From Burkholderiales bacterium (GTDB lineage: Bacteria > Pseudomonadota > Gammaproteobacteria > Burkholderiales > Burkholderiaceae_C): a stretch of 6,326 nt of DNA. A program made the position numbers and the translations under genes. The stretch spans positions 1-6,326 of the forward strand of contig CANHOE010000163.1 in the NCBI GenBank assembly GCA_947462175.1, written 5' to 3'. This document shows, one piece after another, positions 1 to 4,859 of the stretch. The number at the start of each line of letters is the position of its first letter. The first letter of the stretch is position 1. The notes under the pieces are model-generated. The model searched no databases, was not told where the DNA came from, and saw nothing but the letters and a program-made list of their open reading frames with translations.

Positions 1-656
1 AGGTGGATCTGGCGCGCAGTGTTGTCGGCGATGTCCTCGCCGCGCACCACGTGCGTGATGCCCTGCGCTGCATCGTCGACGACGACCGCGAGCTGGTAGG
101 CCCACAGTCCATCGGCACGTTGCAGCACCACGTCGCCGATGGCCTGCGTGACGTTCTGGATTTGCGGGCCTAGCCGGCGGTCGGCCCAGTCGACGATCAC
201 ATCGCTGCCGTCGGCATGCACGCAGCGCATCCGCTGCGCCCGCGCTGGCTTTCCTTGTAAGCCGAGACGGCAGGTGCCGGGGTAGATCAGTTCGCCGTGG
301 CGGGTGCGAACCTGCCCAAGGGCCTCCCACGCTGCTTCGATGTCGCGCCGCGAGCAGGCACAGGGAAACACCAAACCGCGTTGCTGCAGCTGCTGCAAGG
401 CCGAGCTGTAAGCCGAGCTGCGCTGCGATTGCCACACCACCGGCTCGTCGGGGTGCAGGCCGCAGGCTGCGAGCTGCGCAAGGATCAGCGCATCTGCGCC
501 GGCCACGCAGCGTGGCATGTCGACGTCTTCGATGCGTACCAGCCAGCGGCCGTTCAACGCGCGCGCGTCGAGCCAGCTGGCCAGCGCGGCCACCAGCGAG
601 CCCGCGTGCAGCGGGCCGGTGGGCGAGGGCGCAAAGCGGCCGGCCGGGCGGGGCAT
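1..656 (-). CDS. gluQ: Glutamyl-Q tRNA(Asp) synthetase, C-terminus beyond the window
   Basis: This tRNA-modifying paralogue of glutamyl-tRNA synthetase activates glutamate and attaches it to queuosine at position 34 of tRNA(Asp), not to a tRNA 3' end. It acts in the cytoplasm. The visible 218 codons are the Rossmann catalytic core. They begin with RFAPSPTGPLHAGS, which includes the HIGH-type motif H17-A-G-S20, followed by WLVRIEDVD near residue 40. A Zn-site pattern Cys99-x-Cys101 ... Tyr125 ... Cys129 follows, then VVRGEDI near 204. HAGSLVAAL in place of the HIGGARTAL of GltX, together with the Cys-rich insert, points to GluQ and not GltX. The KLSKQ motif lies off the edge. The ATG at 656 is chosen because the conserved motif begins six residues later; an AGAGAG-like purine stretch sits about 6 nt upstream. 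It starts 20 nt after the LysR stop on the same strand, so cotranscription is likely. It is incomplete only because the window ends. Confidence 0.93.
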   Translation of the reverse strand, partial: MPRPAGRFAPSPTGPLHAGSLVAALASWLDARALNGRWLVRIEDVDMPRCVAGADALILAQLAACGLHPDEPVVWQSQRSSAYSSALQQLQQRGLVFPCACSRRDIEAAWEALGQVRTRHGELIYPGTCRLGLQGKPARAQRMRCVHADGSDVIVDWADRRLGPQIQNVTQAIGDVVLQRADGLWAYQLAVVVDDAAQGITHVVRGEDIADNTARQIH

Positions 657-676
657 CTCGCGCTCTCTGCGTGCGC

Positions 677-1762
677 TCAGAAACCCAGCATCCGCGGGCC
701 GGCGTGCCGCTCCAGCAGCGCCAGACGTGTCTCCGGGTTCGCCAGCCGGTCCAGCCACCAGCGCAAGGCCAGCCCGACCGGCGCGCTGCGGTTGCTGCCC
801 TTCTTGCCACTGCTGCCGGCGACTGCGGAGCTGCCGATCATGCCGGCGTCCATCGCACGCGGATCGCCAATTGGCTGCCTTGCTGAAGGCACCCGCCAGG
901 CGTAGCTGAAGGTGGCCGGTGCGCGACTGCGCTCGACAGTCTTCACCACCAGCCGGCCTGCGGCGATGTGTTCACGGGCAATCGGTTCCGGCAGAAAGCC
1001 GCAACCCAGGCAGCGCAGCAGGGCTTCGAGCTTGGCCTGCATCGTCGGCACTGTGAACACGTTCTGGCCGGGCAGCAGGTTCACCGTGACCGGTGCGAGG
1101 CGGTGCGCCGAATCGGCCACGGCCACGGCCCGATGGCGTACCAGCACTGTGTCGGTGATCGCTTCTTCGAACGGGGCCAGCGGATGGTGCGGCGCGACCA
1201 CGAACACGAATTCCATCGTGCCCAGGGGTTCGACCTTCACGCCCGCCGGCGGGGCGTGGTCGAGGGTGACACCGATCGCCAGATCGGCCTGGCCTCCGAC
1301 CAGCGCCTCCCAGGTGCCGGCGAGCACCTCGGTGCGCAGCCGCAGCCGCGTGCCCGGGCCCGTGGCAGCGGACACCGCGCCCGCCGGCGCGGGCGGGCGC
1401 AGCGCATAGAAGTCCTCGCACAGATCGAACACCGTCAGCCGCGATAAAGCGTCGTCGATCGCCACCGTCAGTTGCGTTTCCCAGCCCGTGGCCACACGCT
1501 TGACGCGATTGGCCACCGCATCCAGCTGCTCGAGCAGACGGCGCCCTTCGTGCAGCAGTTCGATGCCGGCGGCAGTCAGCTTGGCCTGGCCGGAGCGCCG
1601 GTCGAACAGCAGGACGTCGAGTGCGTCCTCGAGCTGTCGCACGCTGTAGGTCAGCGCCGAAGGTACTTTGCCCATCTCACGGGCGGCGGCGGCAAAGCTG
1701 CCGGTGCGGGCGATGACGTCCATCATCGTCAGCGCGTCCGGGGTCAGGAAATTGCGGGGCAT
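677..1762 (-). CDS. LysR-family transcriptional regulator, YhaJ-like
   Basis: A DNA-binding regulator of 361 residues. The N-terminal winged helix-turn-helix covers about residues 7-66 (GSFAAAAREMGKVPSALTYS is the helix-turn-helix core). A linker helix runs to about 92, and a periplasmic-binding-protein-like effector domain follows. The N-terminal pattern, with GWETQLTV near 93, resembles E. coli YhaJ, whose gene adjoins the pirin gene yhaK; here too a pirin gene is divergently adjacent. LysR proteins are usually about 300 residues. The excess lies in two Ala/Pro/Gly/Ser-rich inserts, at about 122-139 and 292-328, the latter just before the conserved terminal GLALRWWLDRL. The ATG at 1762 is kept because the wHTH starts right after it, although it has no clear Shine-Dalgarno sequence. 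Autoregulation from the shared promoter region is expected for the family. The effector cannot be read from the sequence. Confidence 0.92.
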   Translation of the reverse strand: MPRNFLTPDALTMMDVIARTGSFAAAAREMGKVPSALTYSVRQLEDALDVLLFDRRSGQAKLTAAGIELLHEGRRLLEQLDAVANRVKRVATGWETQLTVAIDDALSRLTVFDLCEDFYALRPPAPAGAVSAATGPGTRLRLRTEVLAGTWEALVGGQADLAIGVTLDHAPPAGVKVEPLGTMEFVFVVAPHHPLAPFEEAITDTVLVRHRAVAVADSAHRLAPVTVNLLPGQNVFTVPTMQAKLEALLRCLGCGFLPEPIAREHIAAGRLVVKTVERSRAPATFSYAWRVPSARQPIGDPRAMDAGMIGSSAVAGSSGKKGSNRSAPVGLALRWWLDRLANPETRLALLERHAGPRMLGF

Positions 1763-1777
1763 GGTGAGCCAGCGAAT

Positions 1778-1790
1778 TGAAGGAGCTTCA
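1778..1790. promoter_or_regulatory. Candidate LysR-type binding box (T-N11-A)
   Basis: TGAAG-GAG-CTTCA is a perfect 5-bp-arm palindrome whose outer bases form T-N11-A, the classic core of LysR-family recognition sites. It lies 15 bp upstream of the lysR start, inside the divergent lysR/pirin promoter region. That is where a primary regulator site with autorepression would be expected. Binding by this regulator is inferred. Confidence 0.55.
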
Positions 1791-1796
1791 TGTTAT

Positions 1797-1813
1797 TTGA
1801 ACGTTTGCGTCAA
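1797..1813. promoter_or_regulatory. Second dyad of the putative LysR operator array
   Basis: TTGA-N9-TCAA is a 4-bp-arm inverted repeat centred at 1805, 21 bp from the centre of the T-N11-A box. It departs from strict T-N11-A, since its outer T and A are 13 bases apart. Alone it would be weak. Its value comes from being in phase with the neighbouring dyads on both sides. Confidence 0.38.
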
Positions 1814-1837
1814 GTCCGCCTGCACGTCGCTCGGACT
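1813..1837. promoter_or_regulatory. Third dyad of the putative LysR operator array, over the pirin -35 region
   Basis: AGTCCG-N13-CGGACT is a perfect 6-bp-arm inverted repeat centred at 1825, 20 bp from the second dyad. It covers the position where a -35 element would lie for the TAGAGT hexamer at 1847. No good -35 is present there. That fits an activator-dependent promoter with an activation-type site next to RNA polymerase, as is common for LysR regulators. Confidence 0.4.
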
Positions 1838-1846
1838 CCACGCTCC

Positions 1847-1852
1847 TAGAGT
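1847..1852 (+). promoter_or_regulatory. Candidate -10 element for the pirin gene
   Basis: TAGAGT matches the sigma-70 -10 consensus at four of six positions. A start of transcription near 1859 would leave a leader of about 17 nt that still includes the ribosome binding site. No recognisable -35 lies 16-18 bp upstream; the third dyad occupies that place. Confidence 0.4.
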
Positions 1853-1864
1853 GGGGCCACACAC

Positions 1865-1870
1865 AGGAGG
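1865..1870 (+). promoter_or_regulatory. Strong ribosome binding site of the pirin gene
   Basis: AGGAGG lies 5 nt before the ATG at 1876. It is a perfect Shine-Dalgarno core and fixes the pirin start. It is also the strongest such site in the window. Confidence 0.85.
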
Positions 1871-1875
1871 TTCCC

Positions 1876-2577
1876 ATGCTCACACTTCGCAAAGGTCAGG
1901 ACCGTGGACATGCCGATCATGGCTGGCTCCAGAGTCATCACAGTTTCTCGTTCGCCGACTACCGCGACCCTGCGCACATGGGTTTCGGCAATCTGCGGGT
2001 CATCAACGATGACTACGTCGCGCCGGGCACCGGCTTCGGCACGCACGGCCACCGCGACATGGAGATCGTGACCTATGTGCTCAGCGGCGCGCTGGCCCAC
2101 AAGGACAGCCTGGGCACCGGCGCGGTCATCCTGCCCGGCGACGTGCAGCGCATGAGCGCCGGCCGCGGCGTTCAGCACAGCGAGTTCAACCATGCTCCGG
2201 ACGCCACCACACACCTGCTGCAGATATGGATCCTGCCTCGGATCCAGGGCATCGAGCCCAGCTACGAGCAGAAGCAGTTCGACGCGGCCGACAAGCGCGG
2301 TCGCCTGTGCCTGGTCGCGAGCCCCGATGGCCGCGACGGCTCGGTGACGATCCATGCCGACGCCGCGATCAGCGCCGGCCTGTTCGATGCCGGCGAGCGG
2401 GCCGAGGTCACGCTCGACCTGCGGCGCTTGGCTTATGTGCACCTCGTGCGCGGTCGGCTCAGCGTCAACGGTCAGGTGCTGGCCGGTGGCGATGCCGCGA
2501 AGCTCAGTGGCGAAAGCCAACTGGTGCTGACCGACGGGCAGGACGCCGAAGTGCTGGTGTTCGATCTGGCGGCCTGA
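1876..2577 (+). CDS. Pirin-family bicupin protein (YhhW/YhaK-like)
   Basis: A cytoplasmic two-cupin protein of 233 residues, close to the usual length for bacterial pirins such as E. coli YhhW. The N-terminal cupin carries the full metal-site set: GTHGHRDME supplies His57 and His59, and GVQHSEFN supplies His101 and Glu103. The conserved HHSFSFADYRDP lies at about 21-32, with LPGDVQRMSAGRG just before the second ligand pair. The C-terminal cupin begins at about 125 and is more divergent, as in the family. Some relatives show quercetin 2,3-dioxygenase activity in vitro, and others act as redox sensors or have no known substrate, so the reaction here is not assignable. The start is secured by AGGAGG 5 nt upstream and by homologous N-terminal residues. 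It is divergent from the YhaJ-like regulator, which probably controls it. The intact ligands argue that it is a functional metalloprotein. Confidence 0.94.
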   Translation: MLTLRKGQDRGHADHGWLQSHHSFSFADYRDPAHMGFGNLRVINDDYVAPGTGFGTHGHRDMEIVTYVLSGALAHKDSLGTGAVILPGDVQRMSAGRGVQHSEFNHAPDATTHLLQIWILPRIQGIEPSYEQKQFDAADKRGRLCLVASPDGRDGSVTIHADAAISAGLFDAGERAEVTLDLRRLAYVHLVRGRLSVNGQVLAGGDAAKLSGESQLVLTDGQDAEVLVFDLAA

Positions 2578-2632
2578 GCGCGAGAGGCTTTCTGCTGTCC
2601 CCTCTGTTCGTTTTCATTTTCAGGAGTTCAAC

Positions 2633-2746
2633 GTGTCCAAGATCGCGAGCCTGCTGCGCAGCGATGCGGGCTTCGAGCCCGCGTCGCTTGCTACATTGCG
2701 ACATGGACATTGCGCTCACTGTTTTGCGGCTGCTGCCTTGGCATGA
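2633..2746 (+). CDS. Possible 37-residue ORF upstream of DUF599, unrecognised
   Basis: A GTG-started reading frame of 37 codons beginning MSKIASLLRSDAGFEP, preceded by AGGAG (2622-2626) with 6 nt spacing, a good ribosome binding site. The first half looks like the polar/hydrophobic N-terminus of a real protein. The second half is His/Cys/Ala-rich and ends in TGA 44 nt inside the DUF599 gene in another frame. I recognise no family. It could be a leader peptide coupling translation to DUF599, the remaining 5' end of a lost gene that once followed the pirin gene, or chance. In favour: the ribosome binding site lies in a stretch that otherwise has no need of one. Against: the short length, the GTG start and the poor composition of the tail. 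Confidence 0.3.
   Translation: MSKIASLLRSDAGFEPASLATLRHGHCAHCFAAAALA
2692..2697 (+). promoter_or_regulatory. Candidate -10 element for the DUF599 gene
   Basis: TACATT matches the -10 consensus at four of six positions and ends 5 nt before the DUF599 ATG at 2703. Transcription would begin at about 2703-2704, giving a leaderless or nearly leaderless mRNA. No convincing -35 lies 16-18 bp upstream, so this remains tentative. Confidence 0.3.
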
Positions 2747-3416
2747 CTGGGTGGCGCTGGGCGCCTTCTTCGGCGGCTGGGTGGGCTACGCCTTGTTCGC
2801 GCGGAATCTGGCCCATCGACAGCCCTCGATCCTGGCATCGACCAATCGCATCCGGCGGCAGTGGATGCTGCAGACGACATTTCGTGAAGTGCGCGTGGTC
2901 GACGGTGTCGTGATCCAGAACCTCTCGACCAGTCCGTCGTTCTTTGCGTCGACCACCATCCTGATCATCGGCGGGCTGCTCGCCGTGCTGGGCTCGAACA
3001 ACGCTGGCGAGCTGGTGCGCGAGATCCCGTTTGCGGTGCGCACCTCGGTGCTGGTGCTCGACATGAAGATCGTGTTGCTGCTGGCCATCTTCGTCTACGC
3101 GTTCTTCCGCTTCACCTGGTCGATGCGGCAGTACACCTTTGGCGCCTTGCTGGTGGCGTCGGCCCCCGAGGCCGCGCAGTTCGCGTGCCTGGAGCAGCAC
3201 GCGCTCTCGCGGGAGCAATTCGCCGACCGCGCGGGTCGCGTCGTCGGCATGGCGGCCGAGACCTTCAACGACGGCTTGCGGGCCTACTACTTTGCGTTCG
3301 CGGCGCTCAGCTGGCTGCTCTCACCTCTGGCCTGTGTGCTCGCCACAGCAGGCGTCATCTACATCCTCTACCAGCGGGAGTTCCACTCCGATGTGCTGGC
3401 GGTGCTCAACTCCTGA
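2703..3416 (+). CDS. DUF599 family integral membrane protein
   Basis: A 237-residue inner-membrane protein of the DUF599 family (PF04654), whose function is unknown. Four hydrophobic segments are visible: about 15-34 (WVALGAFFGGWVGYALFAR), 80-98, 114-136 and 196-223. Family landmarks are STSPSFFASTTILIIGG near 75-91, the basic-aromatic RFTWSMRQYTF at 136-146, and FNDGLRAYYFAFAALSW near 188-204. The soluble loop between segments three and four has helical, charged character. The ATG at 2703 is chosen because it keeps the usual short N-terminus before the first membrane segment. It has no Shine-Dalgarno sequence, so translation may be leaderless or coupled to the small ORF that overlaps the start. 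The reading frame stays open further upstream, but that part lies antiparallel in sense to nothing and in another frame over the pirin coding sequence, so it is not included. It converges on egtB with 7 nt between stops. The neighbours give no clear hint of function. Confidence 0.9.
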   Translation: MDIALTVLRLLPWHDWVALGAFFGGWVGYALFARNLAHRQPSILASTNRIRRQWMLQTTFREVRVVDGVVIQNLSTSPSFFASTTILIIGGLLAVLGSNNAGELVREIPFAVRTSVLVLDMKIVLLLAIFVYAFFRFTWSMRQYTFGALLVASAPEAAQFACLEQHALSREQFADRAGRVVGMAAETFNDGLRAYYFAFAALSWLLSPLACVLATAGVIYILYQREFHSDVLAVLNS

Positions 3417-3428
3417 TGCGGCTTCAGG
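3412..3428. other. Small dyad spanning the convergent stop codons of DUF599 and egtB
   Basis: CCTGA-N7-TCAGG is a 5-bp-arm inverted repeat that contains both stop codons: TGA at 3414-3416 on plus, and TGA on minus read at 3426-3424. Its position between convergent genes would suit a shared transcription stop. It is short and has no T-tract on either side, so it may be chance created by two facing TGA codons. Confidence 0.2.
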
Positions 3429-4848
3429 CGTCGCGCGCCAGCCGCAGTCCGCTGAACTGCCACTGCGCCTCGGGCGGAAAGAAGTTGCGGTAGCTGGCGC
3501 GCACGTGGCCAGCCGGTGTGGCGCAGGAGCCGCCGCGCAGCACGAACTGGTTGCACATGAACTTGCCGTTGTACTCGCCAACCGCGCCCGGCAGCGGGCG
3601 GTAGCCCGGGTAGGCGCTGTAGCTCGACTGCGTCCATTCCCACACGTCGCCGAACATCTGCAACGGCTCGTCGCGCGCGGCGATGCTGGGCGGCAGTGGG
3701 TGGAAGGCGCCGCGATCGGCAAAGTTGGCGCGTTCCATCGCGCGTGGAGTGAGACGCCTCGCCGCGAACTCCCACTCGGCTTCGGTCGGCAGTCGTGCGC
3801 CGGCCCAGCGCGCATAGGCGTCGGCCTCGAAATAGCTCAGATGGCACATCGGCGCGTGCGGATCGATCTCGACCGTGCCTTGCAGGGTGTGCGTCAACCA
3901 GGTGCTGTCGCCCTGATGTCCCTGCTTCTGCCAGTACAGCGGCGCCTGGCGCGGCTGCCCTTCGGGCCCGTCTTGCACCCACGCCCAGCCCATCGACAAC
4001 CACAGCTCGGGCCGCCGGTAGCCGCCGTCGTCGATGAACGCGAGGAATTCTCCGTGGTTGATCGGCCTCGACGCCAGCTCGAACGGCGTGGTGTATGCGC
4101 GGTGCTTCGGCGTTTCGTTGTCGAAGCAGAAGTCGCCATCGTGCGCTGGATCGTGCCCCAGGTCGAACAGACCGCCGTCGAACGCAAGCCAGCGCAGTGG
4201 CTGCGCCTGCACCGCACCGATGGGCCAGCGCTCGGCGTAGGCGCTGTGGTCATGAAGAGGGTCGGCTGGACGGGTCACGCAGAACGACAACGCGTGCTTG
4301 ATGTCGGTCAGCAGCAGCTCCTGGTGCTGTTGCTCGTGGTGCAGCCCGAGGATGATCAGCGCACGCAGGTCGTCGCCGTCTTCGCCGATCGTCTCCGGGC
4401 GCGCGAGCAATGCCTGCATGCGCTCGTCGACGTTCGCCCGGTAGCACTTGACGGTGGCCAGGCTCGGCCGGCTGAGCAGCCCGCGGCGTGCACGAGGATG
4501 CTGCTCACCAACGCCCTGGTAATAGCTGTTGAACAACACGCGGAAGCGCGGGTCGAAAGCCTTGAACGCGCGCTCATGGCGTTCGAGCACGAAGGTCTCG
4601 AAGAACCACGTGAGGTGCGCCAGATGCCATTTGGTCGGGCTGGCATCGGGCATCGACTGAACCTGGCAATCCTCGTCGGAAAGCGGCTCGGCCAGGCGCA
4701 TCGTGGTGTCCCTCACCGCAGCGTATTGCTGAGCCAACGCACTCAGTGGTCCTGGGGCGGAGGCGATCTGGCTTCGGTGTTCGTGTTGGTGATCGGGCTG
4801 CTGCTTCATCGATGACATCTCGCTGGGCCCGCAACGTCGCCGCGGCAC
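3424..4848 (-). CDS. egtB: Ergothioneine biosynthesis sulfoxide synthase EgtB
   Basis: A non-haem iron enzyme that uses O2 to join a sulfur donor to C2 of the hercynine imidazole ring, the central C-S bond step of ergothioneine synthesis. The 474 residues comprise an N-terminal DinB-like helical domain (about 35-190) and a C-terminal formylglycine-generating-enzyme/sulfatase-modifying domain (about 215-472). Predicted iron ligands are His78 in WHLAHLTWFFE and the His171-x3-His175 pair in HHEQQHQELL. NSYYQGVG holds the Tyr109-Tyr110 pair typical of the EgtB subgroup like the Chloracidobacterium enzyme. The C-terminal domain shows LPTEAEWEFAARR, DVWEWTQSSY and VLRGGSCATP. The GTG at 4848 is preferred over ATGs at 4818 and 4809 because AAGGTGG precedes it; the first 30 or so residues are unconserved and Gln/His-rich. 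It follows trhO by 9 nt. No egtD lies in the window. Confidence 0.94.
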   Translation of the reverse strand: MPRRRCGPSEMSSMKQQPDHQHEHRSQIASAPGPLSALAQQYAAVRDTTMRLAEPLSDEDCQVQSMPDASPTKWHLAHLTWFFETFVLERHERAFKAFDPRFRVLFNSYYQGVGEQHPRARRGLLSRPSLATVKCYRANVDERMQALLARPETIGEDGDDLRALIILGLHHEQQHQELLLTDIKHALSFCVTRPADPLHDHSAYAERWPIGAVQAQPLRWLAFDGGLFDLGHDPAHDGDFCFDNETPKHRAYTTPFELASRPINHGEFLAFIDDGGYRRPELWLSMGWAWVQDGPEGQPRQAPLYWQKQGHQGDSTWLTHTLQGTVEIDPHAPMCHLSYFEADAYARWAGARLPTEAEWEFAARRLTPRAMERANFADRGAFHPLPPSIAARDEPLQMFGDVWEWTQSSYSAYPGYRPLPGAVGEYNGKFMCNQFVLRGGSCATPAGHVRASYRNFFPPEAQWQFSGLRLARDA

Positions 4849-4852
4849 GCAG

Positions 4853-4859
4853 CCACCTT
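4853..4859 (-). promoter_or_regulatory. Ribosome binding site of egtB overlapping the trhO stop codon
   Basis: On the minus strand the trhO stop TAA (4860-4858) runs directly into AAGGTGG, then 4 nt, then the GTG at 4848. The site shares two bases with the stop codon, so ribosomes ending trhO finish on the egtB initiation region. This supports the GTG start and translational coupling of the pair. Confidence 0.55.

Noticed and set aside
297..909. Several plus-strand frames of 120-200 codons at the left end and across the LysR gene.
   Set aside because: They are antisense to gluQ and the LysR gene, both strongly identified, and their translations are low-complexity Arg/Ala/Pro sequence.
2227..2246. 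Perfect 7-bp inverted repeat TGGATCC-N6-GGATCCA inside the pirin gene.
   Set aside because: It encodes the conserved WILPRIQ stretch of the cupin in frame. A chance arrangement of codons explains it; there is no T-tract or other sign of a terminator or site.
1846..2520. A 224-codon open frame on the minus strand opposite the pirin gene.
   Set aside because: The pirin frame has all four metal ligands and a perfect ribosome binding site. The antisense product has no recognisable family and is a GC-driven shadow.
2571..2620. Possible terminator after pirin: GGCCT/AGGCT stem followed by T-rich sequence.
   Set aside because: The stem is only 5 bp including one G-T pair, the 9-nt loop is large, and the T-rich stretch begins too far downstream and is interrupted.
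2226..2702. Upstream extension of the DUF599 frame over the pirin gene.
   Set aside because: The extension translates to Arg/Ala-rich sequence typical of an out-of-frame reading of coding DNA. DUF599 similarity starts only at the ATG at 2703.
3139..4815. A 558-codon open frame on the plus strand across the end of DUF599 and nearly all of egtB.
   Set aside because: It lies opposite egtB, which has a clear family match with conserved ligands over its full length. The translated plus-strand protein is Arg/Ala/Val-rich with no domain. Long antisense frames are common in high-GC coding DNA.
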